Source: Pseudogulbenkiania subflava DSM 22618 (GTDB lineage: Bacteria; Pseudomonadota; Gammaproteobacteria; Burkholderiales; Chromobacteriaceae). From it: a stretch of 64,000 nucleotides of DNA. Shown here piece by piece: positions 43,984 through 52,562 of this stretch. Positions within the stretch are counted from its first letter, which is position 1; every line of letters starts with the position of its first letter. Location of the stretch: assembly GCF_900177275.1 (NCBI RefSeq), contig NZ_FXAG01000003.1, positions 216,774 through 280,773 of the forward strand, written 5' to 3'. The translations under genes were made by a program, and so were the position numbers. The notes under the pieces are model-generated. The model ran no database searches and was not told where the DNA came from. It saw only the letters and a program-made list of their open reading frames with translations.

Positions 43984-44424
43984 TTACTCCTTGGCATCGC
44001 TACCCATCGGGCCCATCGGCATCGACATCATGGATGTTTGCTGATGCATCATTTGCATCATCATGTCCATCATCTTCATGCGATCGTCCATGCTGGATGG
44101 TTTGCTGGATTTGGCTTTGCCTTTAACCGGGCAATCCATCCCTGCATGCATCGACTTCATCATGGCCATCGCATCGGTCATAGCCTGCATTTGCGCCTGC
44201 ATCGCCTGTTGACGCTCGGCCGGAGTGTTGACTGAACGTGTCAGTTCTTTTGCGGCTTCAAGTTTGTGCAGTTGGTCCGAGACAGCGCTGTCGGATGGGG
44301 CTTGCGATTGGACACCAGTCGTCGCGGGTGTGGCTTTATCAACGTGGTGGGCTTCATTGGCCATGGCGATCGTAGCGACGCTGGCGAAGGCCAGTGCGTA
44401 GCCGTAAGTCAGTACCCGTTTCAT
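43984..44424 (-). CDS. Periplasmic Met-rich protein, probable copper binding
   Basis: 146 aa from ATG 44424 (MKRVLTYGYALAFAS), with a signal peptide cleaved near MANEA. The C-terminal third is strongly Met-rich: MKSMHAGMDCPV, MKMMDMMMQMMHQQTSMMSM. Such motifs bind Cu(I)/Ag(I). It is translationally coupled to the multicopper oxidase gene immediately downstream and may deliver copper to it (inference). Confidence 0.75.
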   Translation of the reverse strand: MKRVLTYGYALAFASVATIAMANEAHHVDKATPATTGVQSQAPSDSAVSDQLHKLEAAKELTRSVNTPAERQQAMQAQMQAMTDAMAMMKSMHAGMDCPVKGKAKSSKPSSMDDRMKMMDMMMQMMHQQTSMMSMPMGPMGSDAKE

Positions 44425-44536
44425 AGAGGGACTCCTTGGGACGTAAAAAGGAACGGCAATGCTCAATCCCATAAGTGCTGGGATCGGAAATGGATGCAGG
44501 CACCGGCATACGCCAGTGTCCTGTCAGCAGGCGCTG

Positions 44537-44935
44537 CTAATTGTTGAGACGTAAAAACTGCAGGAAAACAGGGGGCTGTGAAGGAAAGAGCAAGGGCTGG
44601 CCAATGAGGATTGGCGTAAGAGGTAGCGAGATGAGGAACAGGATGATGGGTAGAATAGTCACTACTGCCGCATGGCCAAGGTCAAACGGAAGCAAGCTGC
44701 CTGATTGAGGCAGAGAGGTACTGGCCTGAGCACAGGACTGTACACACACCTCGTTATGCGGGGTGGTATCTGGACGAACGTTATGCTGCGTAACGGCAAG
44801 ACCGAGAGGATCGGCCCTCCCCATTTCACTGGGCAGGCTCAAGCAGCCATGGATCGCACCCAGAACAAACGCAAACACCCACACCGCCAGAGTAAGGCGA
44901 CAAAGCAGGCTGAGGTGTTTGCGGAATCTGTGCAC
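44537..44935 (-). CDS. Putative small membrane/periplasmic protein of metal cluster
   Basis: 132 aa if started at GTG 44935 (VHRFRKHLSLLCRLTLAVWV), with an AGG-like ribosome site; the frame is open further upstream to 45079. One N-terminal helix (LTLAVWVFAFVLGAIHGCLS), a middle with His/Cys (HNEVCVQSCAQ), a second hydrophobic stretch (VVTILPIILFLISLPL) and a terminal FLQFLRLNN resembling small proteins of other copper clusters. The start is uncertain. Confidence 0.5.
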   Translation of the reverse strand: MHRFRKHLSLLCRLTLAVWVFAFVLGAIHGCLSLPSEMGRADPLGLAVTQHNVRPDTTPHNEVCVQSCAQASTSLPQSGSLLPFDLGHAAVVTILPIILFLISLPLTPILIGQPLLFPSQPPVFLQFLRLNN

Positions 44936-45150
44936 AACGACACACCTGAAAATGGATACTTTCAATATAGCCGGCCCAATGTCGAGTGTTTTGATGCAGA
45001 TCAAATATGGGGCAAGCTGACCGGATAGTGGACTAATATTATTTCTTAACGATAGCGAATGGCACGAGAGGCAGAGCATAATTCTTCGCCAAACAAGGCT
45101 GCTCTGCCCCCCTTGCCTTAACGCAACCTCAGCGCCATCCCGTCGGCACC

Positions 45151-45519
45151 TTATTTCAGTGTCAGGCGCACCTGCTCGGCGGCCTTGCCGGGCAGCGTCA
45201 CCTTGACGATAGCCTTGGCACCGGCAGCCGCCTTGGCCTTAGCCGTCAGCTTGTTACCGCCAGCCGGCACCAGGGCTGCGGTAGTCTTGGCCGAGCCAAC
45301 CAGCAGCGTGACTTCGCCGCTGGCACCCTTGCTGTCGACCGGCTTGCCGCCATGGTCGGTCAGATAGACGGCCAGCTGGTCCGCTTCGGCAACGAGTTCG
45401 ACGCGATGACCCGACTGGGTCTCGGCCATTACACCCCCTTGTTGCGGCTTAAGATCGCCATCGGCGAAGGCCAAACCAGTGGAGAACGCGAGGGAGGCGG
45501 CGATCAGCAGGTGTTTCAT
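45151..45519 (-). CDS. Small periplasmic protein of efflux operon
   Basis: 122 aa with a clear signal peptide (MKHLLIAASLAFSTGLAFAD). The mature part is a small beta-rich domain: GDLKPQQGGVMAETQSGHRV, LAVYLTDHGGKPVDSKGASG and an Ala/Lys-rich C terminus. It lies 55 bp downstream of the RND pump gene, same strand. Similar small proteins accompany heavy-metal RND pumps; a chaperone role is possible but unproven. Confidence 0.72.
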   Translation of the reverse strand: MKHLLIAASLAFSTGLAFADGDLKPQQGGVMAETQSGHRVELVAEADQLAVYLTDHGGKPVDSKGASGEVTLLVGSAKTTAALVPAGGNKLTAKAKAAAGAKAIVKVTLPGKAAEQVRLTLK

Positions 45520-45574
45520 GGTGTTTTCCTTTCCAGGGAATGATCCCCGGGCTATCGCCCGGGGCAGGTAAAAA

Positions 45575-48500
45575 TCAGAACGCTTCGCTGCTATGGTCTT
45601 GCAGCAACTGACGTAGCGGCTTCTCGCCGAACAGCCAGAACATCAGCGGGGTCAGCAGCGTATCCAGCAGAGTCGAGCTGACCAACCCGCCGAAGATCAC
45701 CACCGCCACTGGATGCAGAATTTCCTTGCCTGGCGCATCAGCGGCGAACAGCAGCGGCACCAGCGCCAGAGCGGCGGTGAGCGCCGTCATCAGCACCGGC
45801 GTAAGCCGCTCCAGCGAGCCGCGCACGATCAGACGCTGGCCGAAGGTCTCGCCCTCGAACTTGCACAGGTTGATGTAGTGGCTGATCTTGAGAATGCCGT
45901 TGCGCGTGGCGATACCGGTCAGCGTGATGAAGCCGACCAGCGACGCCACCGACAGCGTGATATCGGCCAGCCACATCGCGATCACGCTGCCGATCAGCGC
46001 CATCGGGATATTGCCCATGATCATCGCGCTGAGGGTGACCGACTTGTAACGGCTGTACAGGACCATGAAGATTAGCGCCAACGATACCAACGACAGCCCG
46101 GCGATCAGCTTGGTCGCCTGTTCCTGCGCCTGGAACTGCCCCTCCAGGCTCACGAAGTAACCTTCAGGCAGATGACTGTCGGCCAGTACTTGGCGAATAT
46201 CCGCGATGATGCGGGCCATGTCCGAACCGTCGGTGTTGGCGGCGATGACGATGCGCCGCCGGCCGTTTTCGCGACCGATCTGATTCGGACCGTCAGACTC
46301 TTCAACGCTGGCGACCTGCGACAGCGGAATGCGCCCGTGCGGGGTGTCGATCAGGATACCCGCCAGCCCCGGCGTATCGCGCGCGCTATCCGGCAGGCGC
46401 ACCACCAGGTTGAAGCGCTTGTTGCCGTCGACGATCTGCGCCACGGTGTCCCCCTCGGTCAGCGTCTCCAGCGTCTTCAACAAGGCTCCTGGCGAGACGC
46501 CATACTGCGCGGCCTTGCCATAGTCGAGTCGCACCTTGATCTGGGGGATCAGTACTTGCTTCTCGATCTGCAGATCGGTCAGCCCCGGAATGCGAGCCAG
46601 CTTGTCGCGCAGGCTCGCCGCCTGGCCGCGCAGCGTGTCGAGATCGTCGCCATAGATCTTCAGCGCGATCTGGGCACGCACACCGGACAGCAGGTGGTCG
46701 AGCCGGTGCGAGATGGGCTGACCGACGGTGGCCACCGCCGGCAGCGGGGCCAGCTTGGCACGAATGTCCGCCATCACCGCCTCGCGCCCACGCTCGGAGG
46801 GCTTGAGATCGACGTCCAGCTCGCTCGAGTGCACCCCCTCGGCGTGTTCGTCCAGTTCGGCACGACCGGTACGGCGGCCGACGCTCCTTACCTCGGGAAC
46901 CTCCTTGATCAGGGCTTCGGCCAAGCTGCCAACCCGATTCGACTCGGCCAACGACGTGCCCGGGTTGAGCAGCAGCGATACGGTCAGCGTGCCCTCGTTG
47001 AAGGCCGGCAGGAAGGCGCGTGGGAACAGCGGCACCGTGGCGACCGTCGCCGCCAGCAGCACCACGGCAGCGGCCAGAATGAGCCTGGCACGGCTGAACG
47101 ACGCTTCCAGCAGCTTTTTGTCCCAGCGCTTGAGCCATTGCACCAACCGCGAGTCGCCGTGCTCGATCTGCTTCATGCGCGGCAGCAGGAAGTAGCACAT
47201 GACCGGGGTCACGGTGAGCGCCACCACCAGGCTCGACAGGATCGAGGTGATGTAGGCGACGCCAAGCGGTGCGAACAGCCGACCTTCGATACCCGGCAGC
47301 GCAAACAGCGGCACAAATACCAGCACCACCACCATGGTGGCGACCACGACACCCGACCGTACCTCGTTACATGCTACGGCGATCACCTTGATGATGCCGG
47401 TCACCCCCTTGGGCTTGTTTTGTTTCAGGCGGCGCAACACGTTTTCGACATCGACTAGCGCGTCGTCCACCAATTCGCCGATAGCGATCGCCAGACCACC
47501 CAGCGTCATCACGTTGATCGACAGCCCCATACTCTTGAACACCAGGGCGGTGATCGCCAACGACAGCGGGATCGCGGTCAGCGAGATCAAGGTGGTGCGT
47601 ACGTTCATCAGGAACAGGAACAAGATGATCGCGACCATGATCGCGCCGTCGCGCAGCGCTTCCTGTACGTTGTCGATCGACGCCTCGATGAAGTCGGCTT
47701 GGCGGAATGAGATTTCAGGCTTGGAAACGCCGGGCGGCAAGGTCTTCGACATGCTGGCAAGCGCATCCTCAACTTGCTCGGTCAATTTGACCGAATCGGC
47801 GTTGGGCTGCTTCTGCACGCTGACGATGACCGCTGGCTTGGCACCGTAGCCAGCGTCGCCGCGTTTGAACGAGGGAGCGAACTTCACCTCGGCCAGTTGC
47901 TTCAACAGGATTGGTTGACCATTGACCAGCTTGACAGCGAGATTCTGCAAATCTTCCAGGCGCGTAGTGCGCCCCAGGTTGCGGATCAGGTATTCACGGG
48001 CGTTCTGCTCCAGGAAGCCGCCGCTGGTATTGCTCGAGAAAGCCTTCAGCGCAGTGTCAAGCTCCTCGAAGCTGACATCGAGCTGGCCCATCAACGCGGT
48101 ATTCGGCTCGACACGGAATTGCCGCACCTCACCACCGATGGGGATCACCTGGGCAACGCCGGGAATCGACAACAGCCGCGGTCGCAACACGAAGTCGGCG
48201 TATTCACGCACCTGCATCGGACTGACCTTGGCCGGGTCGGCCGGCAGCGCAATCAGCATGATCTCGCCCATCACCGACGAGATCGGGCCCATATTGGGGC
48301 TGACCCCTTCCGGTAACTGTTCCTTGACCTCAGCCAGGCGCTCGGCCACCAACTGGCGGTTGCGGTAGATGTCCGAACCCCACTCGAACTCGGCATAGAG
48401 AATGGAAAGGCCGATGCCGGATACCGAGCGCACCCGGGTTACGCCCGGCATGCCATTCATCGCCGTTTCCAGCGGAAACGACACCAGTTGCTCAACTTCT

Positions 48501-48676
48501 TCCGGGGCCATGCCGCCGGCTTCGGTCATGATGGTAACGGTTGGCTTGTTCAGATCCGGGAACACATCCACCGGCATGTTCACAGCAGTAAGCCCGCCGT
48601 ACACCATCAGGATGACGGCGAAGGCGAGCACGAACAGCCGGTTTCTCAGACTGGTATTGACGATCCAGCTAAACAT
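45575..48676 (-). CDS. Heavy-metal RND efflux pump, CusA/CzcA family
   Basis: 1033-aa proton-driven inner-membrane pump. Twelve helices and two large periplasmic loops are evident. N-terminal landmarks: [40 protein letters not shown]. The charged helix-4 region reads [20 protein letters not shown], unlike the CzcA (DFG ... DGA) and CusA (GAMVDAA) versions, so the metal is not certain. C-terminal landmarks: [20 protein letters not shown] and [15 protein letters not shown]. It starts 10 bp after the adaptor gene ends. The neighbouring copper genes suggest Cu/Ag. Confidence 0.93.
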   Translation of the reverse strand: MFSWIVNTSLRNRLFVLAFAVILMVYGGLTAVNMPVDVFPDLNKPTVTIMTEAGGMAPEEVEQLVSFPLETAMNGMPGVTRVRSVSGIGLSILYAEFEWGSDIYRNRQLVAERLAEVKEQLPEGVSPNMGPISSVMGEIMLIALPADPAKVSPMQVREYADFVLRPRLLSIPGVAQVIPIGGEVRQFRVEPNTALMGQLDVSFEELDTALKAFSSNTSGGFLEQNAREYLIRNLGRTTRLEDLQNLAVKLVNGQPILLKQLAEVKFAPSFKRGDAGYGAKPAVIVSVQKQPNADSVKLTEQVEDALASMSKTLPPGVSKPEISFRQADFIEASIDNVQEALRDGAIMVAIILFLFLMNVRTTLISLTAIPLSLAITALVFKSMGLSINVMTLGGLAIAIGELVDDALVDVENVLRRLKQNKPKGVTGIIKVIAVACNEVRSGVVVATMVVVLVFVPLFALPGIEGRLFAPLGVAYITSILSSLVVALTVTPVMCYFLLPRMKQIEHGDSRLVQWLKRWDKKLLEASFSRARLILAAAVVLLAATVATVPLFPRAFLPAFNEGTLTVSLLLNPGTSLAESNRVGSLAEALIKEVPEVRSVGRRTGRAELDEHAEGVHSSELDVDLKPSERGREAVMADIRAKLAPLPAVATVGQPISHRLDHLLSGVRAQIALKIYGDDLDTLRGQAASLRDKLARIPGLTDLQIEKQVLIPQIKVRLDYGKAAQYGVSPGALLKTLETLTEGDTVAQIVDGNKRFNLVVRLPDSARDTPGLAGILIDTPHGRIPLSQVASVEESDGPNQIGRENGRRRIVIAANTDGSDMARIIADIRQVLADSHLPEGYFVSLEGQFQAQEQATKLIAGLSLVSLALIFMVLYSRYKSVTLSAMIMGNIPMALIGSVIAMWLADITLSVASLVGFITLTGIATRNGILKISHYINLCKFEGETFGQRLIVRGSLERLTPVLMTALTAALALVPLLFAADAPGKEILHPVAVVIFGGLVSSTLLDTLLTPLMFWLFGEKPLRQLLQDHSSEAF

Positions 48677-48686
48677 GATCGTCTCC

Positions 48687-49787
48687 TCAGCGGATCTGGT
48701 TGATCAGCGTGGCACCGCTGGTCACCACTCGTGCACCAGGCTTCAGCCCTGCGGCCACCACGTTGGCACCGTCGAGCGGCGTCACCTGTACCGGCACGCC
48801 GCGGAATACTTCCGCCCGCTCGTGCACCCAGACGATGCTCTCGTTGGCCGAATTCCTGACCACGCTCGCCGCCGGCAGCGGCACACCCTTGACGCTGTCG
48901 CGGGTCTGCGCCACCACCTTGACCGCCTGGCCAAGCGCCAGTGGGTTTGCGCCTGCCTGCTTCAGTCGGAACAGCACCGGCAGCGCGCCATCGCGAAAGG
49001 CGGTGGCACCGCCGACGAAGGTCAGCGGCGTCTGCGTGCCGGAGAGGCTGGCATCGGTCAGCGAAGCAACGAGCTTGGCATCGTAGGCCAGCGCCTCGAT
49101 CATCAGCCGGGCAGGGTCGACGATCTCGAACAGCACGTCGCGAGCCTCGACGACCTGGCCGCTGACGACGCTAGCCTGCGCAATCACGCCGCTCACCGGC
49201 GCGCGTAGCGCCTCGCGGCCGGTAGCCGCACCGAGCGCCGCCGCGCGCTGGCGCAGCCCAGCCAACTCGCTTTCCTGTGCTTCTACCTCCTTCTTCGGTA
49301 CCGTACCGGACAGCTCCCGCAAACGGGCCAGCTGTTTCTCTGCCAGCCGGGCCTTGACCCCGAGATCCGCCAGCTCTGCGCTCTGGTTGGCGCGTTCGAC
49401 GCTCGTCACCGCCGGCACCACATAACCCAGCACCTGACCCTTGACGACTTTCATGCCGGCTACCGGCAGCCCCTTCGGCCCGCCCTCGATACGGCCGGAC
49501 TGAATCGCCTGCACGCGGCCGCCGGCGTTCGGGTCCATCACCACGTGGCCGTTGAGTTCGACGGTACGCGGCACGGCTTTTTCCTCACCGACCACGGTGC
49601 GGATGGCCAGCCGTCGTTGCGCATCCTTGGGCACGAACACGCTGCCGTCCGGCAGCCGTTGCGGTTTATCAGAAGCGATGGCGGCAGCCGGGTTGGCCGC
49701 CCCGCCGCTGTGATCTTCGCCACCGTGGGCGATGGCCTGACCCAGCCAGAGTGCCAGCAGGCACGCCAATAGTTTGTTCATTTTCAT
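48687..49787 (-). CDS. RND efflux periplasmic adaptor (CusB/CzcB type)
   Basis: 366 aa. Signal peptide followed by [10 protein letters not shown], a probable metal-binding start of the mature protein. The membrane-fusion core has a barrel-sandwich part ([31 protein letters not shown]), a helical hairpin (about residues 130-185) and the second lipoyl half ([20 protein letters not shown]). It links the inner-membrane pump to the outer-membrane channel encoded upstream. Between the 175-aa protein gene and the pump gene in one operon. Confidence 0.92.
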   Translation of the reverse strand: MKMNKLLACLLALWLGQAIAHGGEDHSGGAANPAAAIASDKPQRLPDGSVFVPKDAQRRLAIRTVVGEEKAVPRTVELNGHVVMDPNAGGRVQAIQSGRIEGGPKGLPVAGMKVVKGQVLGYVVPAVTSVERANQSAELADLGVKARLAEKQLARLRELSGTVPKKEVEAQESELAGLRQRAAALGAATGREALRAPVSGVIAQASVVSGQVVEARDVLFEIVDPARLMIEALAYDAKLVASLTDASLSGTQTPLTFVGGATAFRDGALPVLFRLKQAGANPLALGQAVKVVAQTRDSVKGVPLPAASVVRNSANESIVWVHERAEVFRGVPVQVTPLDGANVVAAGLKPGARVVTSGATLINQIR

Positions 49788-49811
49788 GTTCTGTTGTCCT
49801 TGTTCCGGCGG

Positions 49812-50339
49812 TCAGGCGGTATGACGAGTGGTGCGGCGCTTGAGCAGCACCGAGACAGCGCCCAGCGCGACCAGGGCGCCGCCGACCCACCACCACATCG
49901 TTCCCGAACCATGACTGGTTACGGCGGCCACCGGTTTGGTCGGCTCGGCCACCACCAGCGTGGTCTCGATCAGGTCGGTGTCGGCACCGGCCTGTACGGT
50001 AAGGACCAAGGGGTACTGGCCCGGCTTGGCGAACTGCGGTGCCTTGGCACGATAGCTGCCGTCCTCGGCCGCTTGCGCGACGGTCTTCCAGCTGCCGCTT
50101 TCGATTTCCACCTTGGCACCGGTCACCGGTTCGTTGCTGGCGTAGCGGTCGAGATAGACGGTGAGCTGACCACCCGCCGGTGTGACGAGTAATTCGAACA
50201 GTTCGGTGTGAGCCTCGGCACGCGGCGCCACGTTGGCCGAAACAGCCGGTTTGGCGCCATCGCCGTGATCTTCGCCGCCGTGGGCGAAAACAAGAACAGG
50301 GGCGAACAACAGCGTGAACAGCAGGGTTTGGCGGATCAT
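49812..50339 (-). CDS. Periplasmic protein with HGGEDH start and C-terminal membrane anchor
   Basis: 175 aa. Signal peptide, then FAHGGEDHGDG, nearly identical to the mature start of the adaptor encoded next. A beta-sandwich-like middle (LFELLVTPAGGQLTVYLDRY, GAKVEIESGSWKTV, GQYPLVLTVQAGADTDLIET) and a C-terminal helix (WWWVGGALVALGAVSVLLKR) followed by basic residues. Its ATG overlaps nothing upstream except the TGA of the channel gene (ATGA). Unknown function; a membrane-tethered metal chaperone is plausible. Confidence 0.75.
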   Translation of the reverse strand: MIRQTLLFTLLFAPVLVFAHGGEDHGDGAKPAVSANVAPRAEAHTELFELLVTPAGGQLTVYLDRYASNEPVTGAKVEIESGSWKTVAQAAEDGSYRAKAPQFAKPGQYPLVLTVQAGADTDLIETTLVVAEPTKPVAAVTSHGSGTMWWWVGGALVALGAVSVLLKRRTTRHTA

Positions 50340-51541
50340 GGCAGGGCTCCCACGGCCTGGTTGTAGCGGGAAACGGCACGCGCCGCCTCGGATCGGGTAC
50401 GGGCGGCCTGGAGGCGAGCATCGGCGAGTTCGGTTTCGGCACGGATCAGCGCCGGCAACTCGAGTTGGCCGGCCTGGAACGCCTTGTCCACCCAGACGAA
50501 GCTCTGCTCCGCCAGTTGCAGGCGTTCCTGCTGCAGCGCCGCCGTTCCCCGGCTTTGCTCGAGTTCGGCCCGACTTGCCGCCACACTGGCCGCCAGTTTG
50601 CGCTGGGCGCTATCGCGCGCGAGCTGGGCCTCGATCAGTTCGGCGTTGGCGGCGGTGATGCGCGGCTGATTGCGTGCAGAGGATCCGAACGGAATCTTGA
50701 TCGCGATCTTGGCGAGGTTCTGGTAGGCCTCTTCGCGGCTGTCGCGCTCGCGAGTCACGGTGAACGCCAGTTCCGGATTGTTGCGGGTATCCCCCGCCGC
50801 TTGCTGTAGCTTGGCTTGGGCTACCGAGGCCTTGGCGGCCAGCTCCTGCAGCTGCGGATGCTGTTCCGGTGCGATCTCGCCGGCCAGGATTTCATCCTGA
50901 TCCGGCACCCGCGCCCCGCGCGACAAGGCAGCGAACTGCCCTTGGGCTCGGGTCAGCGCCGCCTGCGCGCGCAAGCGTTCACTCTTGGCCTGGCTCACCG
51001 TGCTGCGCGCCAGGTTCTGGTCCAGCGGTGCCAGATCGCCCGCCTTGACCCGGCGGGCGACGTCGGCCTCGAGCCGGCTGGCTTCCTTGAGCTTGAGGTC
51101 GGTGGCGTCCAGCTCGACTTGCGCGAGGCGGACTTCCCACCATGCTTCGCGCAGTTCACCAGCCAGCTGCCAGCGTTGCTGTGCCAAGCCTTGCATGCTG
51201 GCATCGCGCTCGCCTTGCGCCACGGCGCCAGCTCGGTCGCGCTGCCCCCATAGCCACAGTGGCACGCCGACTTCGGCTTCCCACTCGCGCCTGCCGGCGT
51301 TGCCATCAAGCTGGTCACTGCGGCCGGACAACGTCAGCGTGGGCGGTTCAGGCAGCCAAGCACGGGCGGCCGCGTCTTGCGCGTCGAATTGCGCCGTGCG
51401 GGCGGACTGGGCCGGCAAATAGGCAGCCCAGGCATGGTCGAGGGCGTCTTTGAGCGTGGCGGCGGACAGCGGGGCGGACAAGCCCAACCAGAGCGCGGCC
51501 ACACCCAACGCCCCTCGATAAAACGGATGGGGGTAAGGCAT
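50336..51541 (-). CDS. Outer-membrane efflux channel, TolC/CusC family
   Basis: 401-aa outer-membrane factor of the tripartite pump. Signal peptide (GVAALWLGLSAPLSAATLKD), then two OEP repeats with long helices and heptads: WEAEVGVPLWLWGQRDRAGA, ELAFTVTRERDSREEAYQNL, IAIKIPFGSSARNQPRITAA. No lipobox is seen. First pump gene of the operon; overlaps the 175-aa gene by 4 bp (ATGA). Confidence 0.9.
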   Translation of the reverse strand: MPYPHPFYRGALGVAALWLGLSAPLSAATLKDALDHAWAAYLPAQSARTAQFDAQDAAARAWLPEPPTLTLSGRSDQLDGNAGRREWEAEVGVPLWLWGQRDRAGAVAQGERDASMQGLAQQRWQLAGELREAWWEVRLAQVELDATDLKLKEASRLEADVARRVKAGDLAPLDQNLARSTVSQAKSERLRAQAALTRAQGQFAALSRGARVPDQDEILAGEIAPEQHPQLQELAAKASVAQAKLQQAAGDTRNNPELAFTVTRERDSREEAYQNLAKIAIKIPFGSSARNQPRITAANAELIEAQLARDSAQRKLAASVAASRAELEQSRGTAALQQERLQLAEQSFVWVDKAFQAGQLELPALIRAETELADARLQAARTRSEAARAVSRYNQAVGALP

Positions 51542-51640
51542 GATGACCTCATCGAAATGGACAATGGCAATGCGTCACGACGACGCCGGCCGGCGCGATG
51601 AGGGCAGGAGAGGAAACTGGAGCTGCGTCAACGCGCCGGA

Positions 51641-52003
51641 TCAGGCACGTTTTTTGGGAGGCCGCTCGGGAGGGGCCGGCGCATGGTCGTTGGGAAACTG
51701 ATCCTCGCTGCCAGTCCACACAGAGGATGTCGGGACAATGGGATGAGGGAGGGACGGGAGGGACGGCACGCCCTTGGTAAAGCTGCAGGACTTGCAGCCG
51801 TCGAGCTTCACTTCGTCGCCGACCTTGTGAGTGTGCTGCTCGGAGTCACCGAAAATGCTGCGGTGCTCATGGATACTGACCTTCTCGACCACGGACGGAT
51901 GGTCTCCCTCGCCTTCCTCCAACTGAGCGAAACCGGCCATCGCTGCGTTGAACGGCAGGGCGATGGCCAGTAACAGTAGCAGGAGGCAGCGCAGCAATTT
52001 CAT
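51641..52003 (-). CDS. CzcI-like periplasmic protein
   Basis: 120 aa with signal peptide (LLRCLLLLLLAIALPFNAAM). The mature part has His/Cys motifs (HEHRSIFGDSEQHTHKVG, DGCKSC) and a Pro/Arg-rich end (HAPAPPERPPKKRA). This layout matches the small CzcI-type proteins at the head of heavy-metal RND operons, thought to be involved in metal sensing or induction. It lies 99 bp upstream of the channel gene and may be the first gene of the operon. Confidence 0.7.
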   Translation of the reverse strand: MKLLRCLLLLLLAIALPFNAAMAGFAQLEEGEGDHPSVVEKVSIHEHRSIFGDSEQHTHKVGDEVKLDGCKSCSFTKGVPSLPSLPHPIVPTSSVWTGSEDQFPNDHAPAPPERPPKKRA

Positions 52004-52128
52004 GGGGGGTATTGTAGCGGGCTTGGTGAGCGGTGCAAAACGGCACGAAGGAATAAGAATGCTATACCTTGGTCGAATACGAAAAAGCGGCCTTGCGACC
52101 GCTCGATGTATCCGCAGCTATGGAAACC

Positions 52129-52378
52129 TTATTTCCTGCCACGGTAATTTTCAGGGTTGGCTTTGATGACACGGCCAGCATAGTCATCGAGTTCCTCTCG
52201 TGTCGCCTTCGGTGCTACCGCTCTGCACATGGTAACGGGACACCATCGAGATGATCGTCTCATCAGTCAGATATGGCATCACCAAACATGCTTCGGCATC
52301 GATAGCAGCGGGCGGGACGTTTTCTGGAAGGGAACGAGGGACGCGCTTGGAACTCACGGAAAACCTTACTTCAACCAA
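52129..52378 (-). pseudogene. Possible frameshifted small gene remnant near the right end
   Basis: One frame (52378 to 52184) reads VSSKRVPRSLPENVPPAAID, then AEACLVMPYLTDETIISMVS and RYHVQ before diverging; an overlapping frame from 52230 continues RAVAPKATREELDDYAGRVI and KANPENYRGRK to a stop at 52129. Joined by one frameshift they would give about 80 residues of coherent sequence. Family not recognised. The rest of the 559-bp stretch between 52004 and glmS holds only a hairpin and the right-end repeats. Confidence 0.4.
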
Positions 52379-52411
52379 GAAGCTCTAGGCTTCAACACAT
52401 CTTAAGCAACC

Positions 52412-52441
52412 GTGCCCCCAAGGATCCTTGAGGGCACTTTT
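52412..52441 (+). terminator. Hairpin with T tract inside the right end
   Basis: GTGCCC(C)CAAGG-AT-CCTTG(A)GGGCAC, one mismatch, followed by TTTT. It points towards glmS on the plus strand and could insulate glmS from the element or end an unknown transcript. Confidence 0.5.
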
Positions 52442-52473
52442 GCATCACAGGCACTACTTGGCGGCAAACCAAG

Positions 52474-52533
52474 AGTGCAAACATATTTGTCACAGTGCAA
52501 ACATAATTGTCACAGTGCAAACATTTTTGTCAC
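52474..52533 (-). repeat. Right end of Tn7-like element: three tandem 20-bp sites
   Basis: Three exactly adjacent 20-bp copies (52474-52493, 52494-52513, 52514-52533). On the minus strand they read GTGACAAAAATGTTTGCACT, GTGACAATTATGTTTGCACT and GTGACAAATATGTTTGCACT. Only the central positions vary. They are inverted relative to the left-end copies at 34735-34857 and resemble the packed TnsB sites of Tn7R. The last base is 29 bp from the glmS stop codon. Confidence 0.75.
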
Positions 52534-52562
52534 TTATCATCATCAAGCAAAATATGTCAAAG

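Larger units (their letters stand above)
34735..52533. mobile_element. Tn7-like element at the glmS attachment site, tns genes not seen
   Basis: A roughly 17.8-kb unit bounded by inverted sets of 20-bp sites. The right end lies 29 bp beyond the glmS stop codon, close to the position Tn7 uses (about 25 bp), and the glmS C terminus LAKSVTVE encodes the normal attTn7 recognition sequence. The cargo is metal resistance, a nuclease-like protein and a beta-propeller, in line with known Tn7-like islands carrying copper/silver genes. No TnsA, B, C or D/TniQ homologue is readable inside, so the element is defective or depends on transposase elsewhere. Exact termini and a 5-bp target duplication were not found; a terminal TGT is not evident. 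Confidence 0.62.

Noticed and set aside
52474-52533. CRISPR array
   Set aside because: Three 20-bp copies are directly adjacent without spacers and match inverted copies 17.7 kb away, so they are transposon-end sites, not a CRISPR.
34735-52533. IS21-type element, whose ends also hold repeated sites
   Set aside because: No istA/istB genes are present, and the position next to glmS with left/right asymmetry of the sites fits Tn7-like elements better. It is kept only as a remote alternative.
34729-52539. Five-base target-site duplication flanking the Tn7-like element
   Set aside because: I compared the bases just outside the terminal sites in several registers (for example TGAAG with TATCA, and GAAGA with TTATC) and found no match. 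The exact termini may lie a few bases further out, or one flank has changed, so no duplication is claimed.
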